From positions 1-54,258 of the forward strand of contig MPUH01000437.1 in assembly GCA_001970955.1 (NCBI GenBank): 54,258 nucleotides of DNA, read 5' to 3'. The notes beneath the pieces were generated by a model. It was not told the DNA's origin, did not search any database, and was given only the letters and a program-made list of their open reading frames with translations. The stretch's first letter is position 1, and every line of letters starts with the position of its first letter. Shown one piece after another: positions 28,330-37,965 of this stretch. The stretch is from Stentor coeruleus (lineage: Eukaryota > Ciliophora > Heterotrichea > Heterotrichida > Stentoridae). The translations under genes were made by a program, and so were the position numbers.

Positions 28330-29025
28330 ATTGATATCAACTACTTTTTTGGACCCCTAGATATAGGGTAAAGATAAAACTTAGAGTTTTTTAGGATTTA
28401 TCAACTGGCCTTATATATGGTTTAAGATTTTTCAGGCAAATTGATGAAATTGCTAAGATTGAAGTTTAGAAAATAATGAGATATAAAAAAATATTTTTGG
28501 AGAATTTAAGAACAGATTGGAATATGTAATTGATAAATTGTGTTTCAAGTTTTTCTAACTCTTGATAGGTATATAATGTATAAAGAATAAGCATATTTAT
28601 AGATATTAAATATGCATATGTAGTTTTGTGTTGATTAGAATAGGAACACATTATTTTAATGGAATTTAATAAGAAAATGCTCATTTGAGTTTGTTTTATG
28701 TTTAATAGGTAAATTATTGCAACTCTTTCTAACAAACCTCACTATCTTCAAACCTTAACCCAAAATCCATTTAAAAAGCATTAAATCATCAAAACGATTT
28801 CAATTAAAGCCAATACAACCAAGCTTATAAACCCAAAATCTTATCTGATTTCTACCCATATTAAATCTTAACGATAATAACATTAATNTTTCAAACCTTA
28901 ACCCAAAATCTATTTAAAAAACATTAAATCATCAAAATGATTTCAATTAAAGCCCATACAACCAAACTTATAAACCCAAAATCTTATCTGATTTCTACCC
29001 ATATTAAATCTTAACGATAATAACA
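28330..29025. other. spacer with 141-bp duplication
   Basis: G/T-rich on the + strand to about 28720, then C/A-rich. The 89-codon - strand frame at 28466-28735 is low-complexity and is rejected. The right part is the duplicated segment around the N at 28888, which runs into the 3' end of the exchanger gene. Confidence 0.4.
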
Positions 29026-29030
29026 TTAAT
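28747..29030 (+). repeat. ~141-bp duplication around single N (28888)
   Basis: Copies 28747-28887 and 28890-29030 differ at about five scattered bases, the most diverged of the gap-flanking pairs. That divergence suggests two alleles or two macronuclear versions rather than a simple copying error. Confidence 0.85.
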
Positions 29031-31965
29031 GAATTTTAATTTTTGATAATGTGTGAAGTTTTTGAAGTTTATGTATAGCATTCAACCCAATTAAATCTGA
29101 GTTTTTGCATTTATCACTAACCTTAATACTTTTCGCAGGACTTCTAATATAATAATTAGCAAAAGCTTGAGTAAGTGAATCTAACTGTTGTATCATAGTA
29201 CTTAATTGATCAGGTAATACTAAACATACACATTCATGAGTAACTTCTATAATCTTAATTTTAGGCCAAACAAAACAATAAGCTCTTTTCCCAGGTGAAA
29301 TTTGCCCATACAACAACAAAACTCCAAATGACAAATCAAGTTTTTCACCAGGCATCAAATGTAAAATTGTTGAATGAGAAACAACTCTAAACAAATGTTC
29401 ATTTTTAACCCCTACCAAATTAAAACACTCTTTATTCAAAAGCAAAAGTTCTTCTGAAGCTTCTTTAAAAAGGTCAATAAAAAAATGATGATTTCCAAAA
29501 ATCTGCACCGGCAAATGGGCTACTACAACTTGTGTTATCGCAGTTGCTGTACTAGTATTTTTTGAATATTCTGGTAAAAGATGTTGTGCTCCAACAATAT
29601 TCCCAATCATTAAATCTTGTTTAACCCAAGAACTATGTTCTCTAATCCTACCTCTCATTATTAAAAAGGCTCCTGAACAATGATCCCCTTCACTAAAAAG
29701 TACAGTCCCAGGTTCAAAAATATTTTCTTTAATTTCTGGTAAATACTCTTCAATTTCTTCAGGTTTAGCTTTAGTAAAACGGTTTTGTAGTATTTCAGAT
29801 AATGAAGGTAAATGGGTTTTGAGGACTTTTTTTATTTTTTTACTGTTGTTATTTACAGCAGAAATCAAGTATTTGTATTCAAGTTCTTTTATTACCCCTT
29901 GTTCGTATATTTTTTTTGTAAGCTTCTGTTGGGATATTATCAAGCATTTGCAAGCTTTTAAAGTTTGTAGCTCAACTATTATATCAGGATAACAGTCTGT
30001 GATATTAGAATATAAGAATTCTTTACATTTTTTAACTTGTTCATGAGCTTCTTCCATAACATCTTTGAAAACCTCTTCATCTATATCAATTTCCATTTGG
30101 TCCATAATATTCTCAGCTTCTTCATGTGCGGTTATAAATGTAAAAGCTGAGTCATAAGCTATGAAAATTTTTTTCCTTAAGTATTTTTTAAATATCTTCC
30201 CAATGACTGGGATTTTTGATGATGTGGTTAGAATTTTTACCATTCTTGGGCTAAAAAGTTCTGTTTTTAATAAATCCCAATCGCACATTGCATTTTTTTC
30301 TGTGTCTAGAGCTTTGTTGCATGAGTTAATTAGTTTTAAAGATGTCATTCCCATACAGTGACCACTTTCGAAAGTATGCCAATAAATTCCTTTTAGGGTT
30401 GTGAAAAAACGTCTACGAGTTTCATCAACAAGAGCTGATGAGGTTAGGTTGAATTTTTTTGTATAACGGTTTAATAGTTGCTCGGCTGTGTCATCTTTAT
30501 GACGTTTTAAGATTTTACTTCCAACTTTGGAACCTTTCATTATCTGGACTAGAAGTCTTTTTGGACCTGCGAATTTCATAACAAAGTCCCATCGAACAAG
30601 TTTGAATTCTTTATCGTTTCTTAGATGTTCTACTTTTTTCGAAGTGTGTTGGAGAATACCGGTTGTAACACCTACTAGCATGTTTTCTTGAACTTCAGTT
30701 AACGCTTCCATTCCAAAATGTTTGACAGCAGATTTCATTAAAATACTATCAAAAACAATAGTCAAAGCGCATATACCTGTAGTAAAAAAAAGCATGATGC
30801 TTTTAAACTTTGGGTCTAAAAGTGGCTCATTATAAGCAATCAAAGCCAAAGCTGTCGAAATAGCCCCTTTAAGCCCTGAAAGCGTCATAACAATTCCTTC
30901 TTTAGGATCTAATCCATAGCCAAGGTTTTGCAAAAGGGGATAATGTGAAAAAATCGATGCTCCCCTAATAAAATGCAATAAAGCAAACAAAGCTACCATC
31001 ATCCCAATATCAGAAGCAGTTAAATAATTATTAGAATCAACAAAATGCATACCTAAAAGCATTCCACCCATAATAAAAATAAGTGATTCCATACAAGTTC
31101 CCACAAGTTTCCAAAAATCATGAAGATATTTCTCAACACTCGGACTTATAAGAGTTTTCCCATAAGCTGACATAAAAAGTCCAAAAGTTACAACAGCCAA
31201 AGCACCTGAAACATGTACTGGAGTACCATCAGCAGTATAAAAAAGTAAGTAACTCGTCACAATTGTCAAATTTGTCTGTTGGAGTTCATCATTAACCATT
31301 CTTCTAATGATAAAAGAAAAAGCTAATGAAAAAGCTAAACCCAAGCTTAAACCACCAAGACTAAGTCTAAAAAACAAAGATATACTATGAGTAAAATCAG
31401 CAGCTCCAGTCAAACTATCCATCATAACTGAGAAAAGGACAAAAACCGTAGCTTCATTAAGTAAAGTTTCCCCCTGAACTAAAGTTTCAAATCTATCATC
31501 AGCATAAATTTCCTTCAATTGCGCGACAACTGCAACATGATCAGTAGCAGAAAGTATAACACCTAATAAAAAAGCTTCATTCCAACTAAAATCATATCCT
31601 AAAATATACACCAAAGTACAAGCTGTAAGTAAAGCTGAAAGAAATACAACTGTAGTCGCCATTATAGCAATTTGACTGAATTCTTTACGAAATGTATACC
31701 AATCTGTTGAAATCCCAGCTTCAAATATTAAAGCTGGCATCATGGCAAATAATATCAAATGAGGATCGATACTGTCTATTTGTTTAAAAGCTAATCCTAA
31801 AGTACCCATATTAGGTGATGCATCTCTTATAACAATACCAAGTATTAGTAATATAGGTGAAACTGGAATACTGAGTTTTTTTTTTATTTCATAACCTGTG
31901 AATCCTAATAACAAAGATACGAATATGAATAGAATACAATTGCCAACGACACTAGTGCCTGCCAT
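29026..31965 (-). CDS. Na+/H+ exchanger (CPA1) with cyclic-nucleotide-binding domain
   Basis: A monovalent cation/proton antiporter of 979 residues. The TM domain (about 1-420) has the CPA1 core, with motifs including LILFAMMPALIFEAGI, GVILSATDHVAVVAQL (the ion-binding ATDHVAVV) and MTLSGLKGAISTALAL. A long cytoplasmic region follows. A cyclic-nucleotide-binding-like domain near 745-830 has FEPGTVLFSEGDHCSGAFLI. No voltage-sensor domain is seen between transporter and CNBD, so the plan is like plant SOS1/NHE7 rather than sperm SLC9C1. ATG 31965 (MAGTSVVGN) is preferred because ATG 32043 lies inside the preceding gene. Cyclic-nucleotide control is inferred from the domain only. Confidence 0.85.
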   Translation of the reverse strand: MAGTSVVGNCILFIFVSLLLGFTGYEIKKKLSIPVSPILLILGIVIRDASPNMGTLGLAFKQIDSIDPHLILFAMMPALIFEAGISTDWYTFRKEFSQIAIMATTVVFLSALLTACTLVYILGYDFSWNEAFLLGVILSATDHVAVVAQLKEIYADDRFETLVQGETLLNEATVFVLFSVMMDSLTGAADFTHSISLFFRLSLGGLSLGLAFSLAFSFIIRRMVNDELQQTNLTIVTSYLLFYTADGTPVHVSGALAVVTFGLFMSAYGKTLISPSVEKYLHDFWKLVGTCMESLIFIMGGMLLGMHFVDSNNYLTASDIGMMVALFALLHFIRGASIFSHYPLLQNLGYGLDPKEGIVMTLSGLKGAISTALALIAYNEPLLDPKFKSIMLFFTTGICALTIVFDSILMKSAVKHFGMEALTEVQENMLVGVTTGILQHTSKKVEHLRNDKEFKLVRWDFVMKFAGPKRLLVQIMKGSKVGSKILKRHKDDTAEQLLNRYTKKFNLTSSALVDETRRRFFTTLKGIYWHTFESGHCMGMTSLKLINSCNKALDTEKNAMCDWDLLKTELFSPRMVKILTTSSKIPVIGKIFKKYLRKKIFIAYDSAFTFITAHEEAENIMDQMEIDIDEEVFKDVMEEAHEQVKKCKEFLYSNITDCYPDIIVELQTLKACKCLIISQQKLTKKIYEQGVIKELEYKYLISAVNNNSKKIKKVLKTHLPSLSEILQNRFTKAKPEEIEEYLPEIKENIFEPGTVLFSEGDHCSGAFLIMRGRIREHSSWVKQDLMIGNIVGAQHLLPEYSKNTSTATAITQVVVAHLPVQIFGNHHFFIDLFKEASEELLLLNKECFNLVGVKNEHLFRVVSHSTILHLMPGEKLDLSFGVLLLYGQISPGKRAYCFVWPKIKIIEVTHECVCLVLPDQLSTMIQQLDSLTQAFANYYIRSPAKSIKVSDKCKNSDLIGLNAIHKLQKLHTLSKIKIH

Positions 31966-32008
31966 TTTATATATATTTAATAATTTCATGAATAATTTTA
32001 ACATGATA

Positions 32009-34657
32009 TTAAAGCCCTTGGAAAATATCCCGTAAGGTTTCAAGATTTAATGAACAAACTTTATCAGAAAATGCCCCTTCTATCATTTTTTCCTTACGGT
32101 TTTGCATTTCTACGATTTTTTCTTCAACTGTATTTTGAGTTACTAGTCTATAAGCATTAACTTCTTTTCTTTGGCCTATTCTATGTACACGTTCTATAGC
32201 TTGATGTTCAACAGCAGGATTCCACCAAGGGTCAAAAAGCACAACTTGACTTGCACATATTAAATTAAGCCCTTGTCCTCCTGATTTTAAAGATACAAGT
32301 AAAACTCTTTTACCACTTTTAAAACTTTGAAGGTTATTTTCACGTTGTTGTTTAGACATACTTCCATCAAGTCTAGAATATGATATATTTTCTCTTTTCA
32401 TAGTAATTTCTAATATATCTAACATAGTAATCCATTGTGTAAAAACCACAGTATTGTTTTCGGTTTCATTAAGTAAAGTTAAGAGAAAGTCGATTTTAGC
32501 TGAAGATTTATATTCAGATTCAATATCAAAGCTGAATTTAGAATCCCTTGGTATAGTTGTTAAATCGCATATACCAAGTTGGGTTTTACATAAAGGGCAA
32601 TTACGATTTTTTTCTATTTGTTGAGTAGCGCAGGTCCTACATAAAACATGAGCGCATTTTGTCATGACCGGATCATCACATGTTTCTAAACATACTGGGC
32701 AATCAGACTCAACCCCATTTTTTAGTTTTTCTAACAGACCTTCTAAATACCCATTATTCTCATCGTTTGCGTATTTGTTTATAAAATCCTCAAGACTCTC
32801 AGAAGATTTCACATCTCCGCGGCTCATGACTAAATAAGGATGGTCACAATATTGTCTTAATCTAAGTAATAACTCAAAAATACACGTCACATGAGTTTTA
32901 ATCTTCCCTTCTCTTACTAATAATGTATATTTTGCTTTTGATAAACTAAAAAGCTTATCGTAAACATATTTTTCATCGTTTTCTAGTTTTAATTTCACAT
33001 CATGGATATTAAGATTTGGCAATACGACTATCGGTTGACCATTTTCTTGCTTGCTATCTTTGGTCCTTCTAAGCATTATTGGTTTTAAAAGTCTTTGTAG
33101 TATAGAAAAACACTCAGAGTTTTTTTTTAAGAACTTATGTGTTATTATTCGATTCCACCAAGTATAATCACTCCATGGTTCCATTTCTAAAAATCGAATT
33201 AAAGAGTATAAATCATCTATAGTATTTTGTATTGGTGTACCTGTTAAAGCCCATTTATGTTCAGCTTGGATTTTAAATACCGCTTTAGCTGTTGAAGTGT
33301 TTCTATTTCTTATTGTATGAGCTTCATCTAATATTACTCTGAACCATGATATTTGAGTTAAATAACCTTTACTTGAAGATTCTGAACAAAATACCCCATA
33401 AGTTGTTAGTATTACATCAGCGCTAATGAGTTCAGACATATTTCTTGATTTTTCTGTATAATACTCAAGTACTGATATTCCTTCACCATGAGTGTCAAAT
33501 TCACTTTTCCATTGGCTTATAAGAGAAAGTGGAAGGATTATTAATGTACCACCTTCATTAGATTTTTTAACTTTTTTTGATGTGTTTCTTAAAGGTTTTC
33601 GGCTTGTGTGGATTAAAGATATCATCATGACTGTTTTACCTAATCCCATTTCATCTGCGAGAATACCTCCTTTGCATAACTCGCCAGCTTGAGGAAATGA
33701 TAATGATATTTGCCCTGTACAAGAATTGATATAGATTTTTTTCTCATTTTCTAATGTATATTCTTCCCATAAATGATGAAGTTGGGATGAGGTTTTAGAA
33801 CTACGTGTTTGAGTTTCCCTTTCAAGCATCCATGTTAAAGCTTGAGCTTGATATGGGAAAAGTATAGATTTGAAGGAATTGACTGGTTTTGTTAGGGGGA
33901 TTGATTTTTCTTCAAAGTGTTTTAAACATTGGGATTTCTCATCTTCACTCATTTCTTGGGATGGTTGGATGTCGTTGTTTTTTTGTGTTGAGTTTTTATT
34001 TATTAGCGCGCTTTGAGTTTTTTTTATGTTGATAAGTTGGATTAGCTTAGAAAAAGACTCCCTTTGATTGCAGTATTCAGTAGTAGGGATGTTTTTTGCT
34101 GCAGCTTCTTCGTTCATCTTGGCTGATGGGTTACTAAAAAGATCAGGTCTCATAGTTACGGTAATCATGACTTGGAAGGTATCTAAAGTGTTGATATTAA
34201 GTTCTGTAATTGTGTTGATTTCTAATAAAATCAAATCTCCATTGATAAGTGGGTAAAGTAACTCACTTGTTAAGTAATTGAGCTTAGCAACTGAGAAAGC
34301 GTCTTTTTCTAAAGAAAAACGTATGGATTTTTCTGTAGTCTCGTTTTTTTTTGATTTCACAGCTCGGTTGAATTTATAGTACATCATTTTACAAGCAGGT
34401 ATTTGCATTAAACTTCTTAGTGATACAGCTTCAGTAATAAAACTACCTAGTTTTATATTTCCTACCTTCTCTTCTTCAGAAGGAACTTTTCTCTTTAAAT
34501 CTATTTCGGCCATCAAACTGTTGTTTTTAGCCTGGCTAAAAAACATCTCTATAGCTTTTTCCAACTTCCCCCGACCTAGTTCTATAAATTTCATATACAC
34601 CTTTTCGTTTTTTTCCTTAGTAATTTCAGCAAATATCTGAAAGTTCGAGTTTTCCAT
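32009..34657 (-). CDS. RAD5: SNF2-family ATPase with RING finger (Rad5/HLTF-like)
   Basis: A DNA translocase/ubiquitin ligase of the post-replication repair type, 882 residues, nuclear. An N-terminal region (about 60-250) precedes the SNF2 ATPase: motif I GGILADEMGLGKT near 336, DEAH box DEAHTIRN near 444 and ALTGTPIQN. A C3HC4 RING sits between the helicase halves (about 650-690; CPVCLETCDDPV, CAHVLCRTC, CPLC). The C-terminal helicase has SLKSGGQGLNL and WWNPAVEHQAIERVHRIGQ. An inserted RING at this place is diagnostic for Rad5/HLTF/SHPRH-type proteins. No clear HIRAN domain is visible at the N-terminus. Its stop is 43 nt from the exchanger start. Confidence 0.88.
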   Translation of the reverse strand: MENSNFQIFAEITKEKNEKVYMKFIELGRGKLEKAIEMFFSQAKNNSLMAEIDLKRKVPSEEEKVGNIKLGSFITEAVSLRSLMQIPACKMMYYKFNRAVKSKKNETTEKSIRFSLEKDAFSVAKLNYLTSELLYPLINGDLILLEINTITELNINTLDTFQVMITVTMRPDLFSNPSAKMNEEAAAKNIPTTEYCNQRESFSKLIQLINIKKTQSALINKNSTQKNNDIQPSQEMSEDEKSQCLKHFEEKSIPLTKPVNSFKSILFPYQAQALTWMLERETQTRSSKTSSQLHHLWEEYTLENEKKIYINSCTGQISLSFPQAGELCKGGILADEMGLGKTVMMISLIHTSRKPLRNTSKKVKKSNEGGTLIILPLSLISQWKSEFDTHGEGISVLEYYTEKSRNMSELISADVILTTYGVFCSESSSKGYLTQISWFRVILDEAHTIRNRNTSTAKAVFKIQAEHKWALTGTPIQNTIDDLYSLIRFLEMEPWSDYTWWNRIITHKFLKKNSECFSILQRLLKPIMLRRTKDSKQENGQPIVVLPNLNIHDVKLKLENDEKYVYDKLFSLSKAKYTLLVREGKIKTHVTCIFELLLRLRQYCDHPYLVMSRGDVKSSESLEDFINKYANDENNGYLEGLLEKLKNGVESDCPVCLETCDDPVMTKCAHVLCRTCATQQIEKNRNCPLCKTQLGICDLTTIPRDSKFSFDIESEYKSSAKIDFLLTLLNETENNTVVFTQWITMLDILEITMKRENISYSRLDGSMSKQQRENNLQSFKSGKRVLLVSLKSGGQGLNLICASQVVLFDPWWNPAVEHQAIERVHRIGQRKEVNAYRLVTQNTVEEKIVEMQNRKEKMIEGAFSDKVCSLNLETLRDIFQGL

Positions 34658-35068
34658 TTATATTCCTACGTTCTAAGACAAATCTTTACCCCTCACCGCC
34701 AAATAAATATGTCTACCCCCTCAGAAAACTTCATCATCCTGTAAATTTTTTCTTTTATTATATAAAAATATAATACTTAATGCATAAAACAATCAACTTA
34801 AAAACATTTTTTTGCTTTTTATTTAGTTTTTTTTATAGTTTAAAAACAAAGATTTATGTATTTTATAAAATCAAACCTATACACAAAAAAAAAGTCCTGA
34901 ATTAGGGAATTTATTATTATAGTGAATTATACTAAATTGGTATCTTTATGAATAAAATTAATTTGTATACTCATAAAATGAAAAGCTCACATAGCACAAG
35001 ACCAAACAAAATAAGCCTTAGTCCTGAAGCTATTTCATTTGTTAATGAAAAGACATTTGGNTCATAAA
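34658..35068. other. divergent spacer with gap-flanking repeat
   Basis: The first 90 bp is C-rich on the + strand, an exception to the spacer pattern. The centre is AT-rich. 34971-35060 is the first copy of the duplicated segment around the N at 35061. Confidence 0.4.
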
Positions 35069-35151
35069 ATGAAAAGCTCACATAGCACAAGACCAAACAA
35101 AATAAGCCTTAGTCCTGAAGCTATTTCATTTGTTAATGAAAAGACATTTGG
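34971..35151 (+). repeat. 90-bp duplication around single N (35061)
   Basis: Copies 34971-35060 and 35062-35151 are identical as far as I can read. Both contain the start codon of the gene that follows, so the gene appears to have two starts (34978 and 35069). Confidence 0.9.
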
Positions 35152-35617
35152 TTCTGAAAGATCATTATTAAGTAGTAGAATAAGTGGGCATAGACAGATT
35201 ATAACAACTGATCCTTTCAGAGAAATATGTAAAGGTTCACCTAATAGCAAATTAAAACCTATCATTCTAAGAAATAAAGTATCACCTAATTCTAATAGAA
35301 GCATGAATACTGTTTCTATTAAAATACCTGATATCTCAGAAGATGGGAAGTTTCGGCATAATAAATGTATTTTACCTACGATTAATCATCCAATAGGAAA
35401 CAATACTAGAAAATTTAGAGTTTTTTATAGCGATGAACAGCATAACTCTATTCCACATGTTATGAGTGATAGTGCTTTACAAGTTCCTAAATACAGAAGG
35501 CCTAATTTAGAAATAATCAACTTAAGAGCTAAAGAAAAAAATGAATTTGATGTTTCTTTTGGATATTATAATGAATGCTCAAATCTATCACAACGAAACC
35601 CGTTTATTGGAAAGTAG
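35069..35617 (+). CDS. hypothetical protein
   Basis: A 182-residue hydrophilic, Ser/Asn/Pro-rich, probably disordered protein. I use the ATG of the second copy (35069), because the copy at 34978 is cut by the N after about 27 codons. Distinct segments are a start with SSHSTRPNKISLSPEA, a central TVSIKIPDISEDGKF and a C-terminal RKFRVFYSDEQHNSIPHV. No domain is recognised. Confidence 0.5.
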   Translation: MKSSHSTRPNKISLSPEAISFVNEKTFGSERSLLSSRISGHRQIITTDPFREICKGSPNSKLKPIILRNKVSPNSNRSMNTVSIKIPDISEDGKFRHNKCILPTINHPIGNNTRKFRVFYSDEQHNSIPHVMSDSALQVPKYRRPNLEIINLRAKEKNEFDVSFGYYNECSNLSQRNPFIGK

Positions 35618-36291
35618 GCTAATTAATATATGTTTTGAATATTAAATGACTTATAATTTTGGAAATGAGTGATGAGGATTTTGTCATAGGTTTATTTATG
35701 TTTTTATGAGTTGTGAAGATAAGATTTATATGTGAGATGAGATTTTGGGATATTAATTTATGATTAGGATAGTTTTTTTTTGAATTATAAGCATTTGGAG
35801 TATAATATTTTTTATTAGTTATAAAGGGAGATATAGGGTTAATTAGAATGATTTTTTAATATTAGAGATATTTTTTAAAGTAAGCAAAACTCTCAAATAT
35901 TCATAAAAAATCTTTACTTATCACATTTCACCAAACTAAAACTTATAAACAAAATTTATATTATCATTTATACATTTCACATCAAATACCTATTCCAAAA
36001 TCTAAATCTTCAAACCAAATCAACCACAATATCAAAAACCCAAACTTCTAAATAATCCTTAAAAATTCACAATAATCATCATATAAAATCCCATGCATTA
36101 TCCAAAAATCCAAACCTTCAAAAAAATTTCAACATCAAAATAAATCGAAAATATCTAAAAAACCTTAATCCAAAAAAACTCAAACCAAAAATCCAAACCA
36201 AAAATCTTCACCTCTAAAATCATATAAAACTCCAAACTAAACCTATGATAAAACTAATATTCAGCCATATCAATTTCCGTTAATAATTTAA
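35618..36291. other. spacer between two + strand genes
   Basis: About 670 bp without a gene. The + strand is G/T-rich to about 35880, then A/C-rich and nearly G-free up to the next start. Confidence 0.5.
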
Positions 36292-36753
36292 ATGAAATCT
36301 TTACTATTGCTAACGATTGCTTTTACAGTCTGGAGTTTATCTGGCTGTGATCATTGTGTTCGATTAAGTCAATTTAATTTTGACTATGTGCCTTTACTTC
36401 AAGACGGGTATTGTGAGAATGATAAATCCTGTGAGAATTTTCTAAGAGAAGTTGCATATAGATACTTATCAGGAAAAATAGAAGTAAACCCTTGTATTAA
36501 TGATTTACATAAGCCAGAATGTTCAGAGTTTAGTATGCATATTTGTTCTGAGATACTTCAAAGCTCATGTTCAAAAGGATTTCTTGCACCTGACCCTGGG
36601 TTAAATCATGTTGAAACACTTCAGGAACAACTACAAAAACTTGATGAGGAATCAGCTGAAGTTGAAGAAGAACTTAAACAAGAAATTGCTAGACAAAAAC
36701 AAAAATATCTACGGATTATTAATAGACTTAGCGAGTTGCAGTTAGGCATGTAA
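36292..36753 (+). CDS. secreted Cys-rich protein with C-terminal coiled coil
   Basis: A 153-residue product. An N-terminal signal peptide (MKSLLLLTIAFTVWSLSG, about 1-18) precedes a domain with about ten Cys residues (about 19-100) that probably form disulfides. A coiled coil with Glu/Gln heptads (about 108-150) follows. No TM segment follows the signal, so it is probably secreted or luminal. It ends 52 nt before the DHHC transferase on the same strand. The four-helix, disulfide-rich look recalls saposin-like folds, but spacing is not convincing. Confidence 0.6.
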   Translation: MKSLLLLTIAFTVWSLSGCDHCVRLSQFNFDYVPLLQDGYCENDKSCENFLREVAYRYLSGKIEVNPCINDLHKPECSEFSMHICSEILQSSCSKGFLAPDPGLNHVETLQEQLQKLDEESAEVEEELKQEIARQKQKYLRIINRLSELQLGM

Positions 36754-36805
36754 TATAATCGCTAAACTTACTAAGTTTTTATATCTAAAAAAAGTATTAA
36801 ATAAA

Positions 36806-37621
36806 ATGTTATATCATGCCAATCCAATCTTACGCATACTCTACAGTATTCCTGTTCTTGTAGTTTTTCTCCTTTGTTTCCTCTTACTTTTTCTCTATCA
36901 CTACCTGTGTCTCTCAATATACAACCCAAGTTATCCTATTTTCCTAACAGTACATCTATGTTTTATTCTTATCCTATGGAGTTTTACAATGTCCTTTATC
37001 ACAGACCCAGGGTCAATCCCAGACAACTATTTTATCCCAGAAAGTGAAAAGTTAATATCCATGCATATAAACTCTTCAAAGAAAATAGGAAATGGGCGAT
37101 ATTGTGTTAAATGCCGAAGAATTAGACCATTACGAACTCATCATTGTAGTGTTTGTGGTAGGTGTATTTTAAGAATGGATCATCATTGTCCATGGATAGG
37201 TAACTGTGTTGGTATATATAATCATAGATATTTTGTACAGTTTTTATTATACAGTGCTTTAGATTGTAATATTTTAACTGGAAGTTTTGCAAGGGTTATT
37301 TTAGATTATCCTGAAAAAACTACTTGGCTTTATTATACAGTTATGATAGTTACAATGGGGATTGGGATTTTTGTACTTATTATGGGGTTATCACAATTAT
37401 GGGCTTTGATGATGAATTTTACAATGCTGGAAATACACAATTTGATTGAAGAAAGTGTTTTTGATATAGGGTGGAAGGAGAATATTTTTCAAAGCTGTGG
37501 AAGAAGATATATTCCATTTTTACTACCTTTAGTTAGTAATAATATGGATGGGACGAGCTTTCCAGTTTCAAAGAGGATAAAGATTGGAAGGGTTGGGATA
37601 AAGGAGGATATAGAAATGTAA
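36806..37621 (+). CDS. DHHC-type protein S-acyltransferase
   Basis: A palmitoyltransferase of 271 residues with four TM segments (about 12-35, 48-68, 145-165, 175-200). The Cys-rich domain between TM2 and TM3 is complete: YCVKCRRIRPLRTHHC, CSVCGRCILRMDHHCPW and GNCVGIYNHRYF. The active site is DHHC near residue 130. A TTxE-like motif appears as NFTMLE after TM4. It sits in endomembranes or the plasma membrane and transfers fatty acyl groups to Cys of substrate proteins. The length is typical for small ciliate DHHC enzymes. Confidence 0.9.
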   Translation: MLYHANPILRILYSIPVLVVFLLCFLLLFLYHYLCLSIYNPSYPIFLTVHLCFILILWSFTMSFITDPGSIPDNYFIPESEKLISMHINSSKKIGNGRYCVKCRRIRPLRTHHCSVCGRCILRMDHHCPWIGNCVGIYNHRYFVQFLLYSALDCNILTGSFARVILDYPEKTTWLYYTVMIVTMGIGIFVLIMGLSQLWALMMNFTMLEIHNLIEESVFDIGWKENIFQSCGRRYIPFLLPLVSNNMDGTSFPVSKRIKIGRVGIKEDIEM

Positions 37622-37965
37622 TAATTATTTATAAAGATTAGTTATAAGAGAGTAAAAAAAATTTATGATAGATTTTTAACCTTATAGAATTCGCTATTAA
37701 TTCTAAACTTTTCTCACATATCCACAAACCCAACTTTTTCTATAGAATCTTCAACACCCATACATCAAATTATCTTAATTTTTACCTAAAACTTCTAAAT
37801 CAAAGAATAATAATTTCATATTATAAAACAACCCTTAAAACACCACAAATCTTCCTTATTCAAAGTTTCACCTATAATCATTAAGTTTAAACCTCATCTT
37901 TCAACTTTGTATTAAAATATTTACCTTCAAAACACTGGAGCTTTAACATTTTTGTAAATCAAATA
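37622..37965. other. spacer between two + strand genes
   Basis: About 340 bp. It is G-containing up to about 37680, then A/C/T-rich with almost no G to the kinase start. No gene is seen. Confidence 0.45.

Noticed and set aside
28466-28735. An 89-codon - strand frame.
   Set aside because: Composed of AT-rich codons without domain or typical codon use; probably chance.
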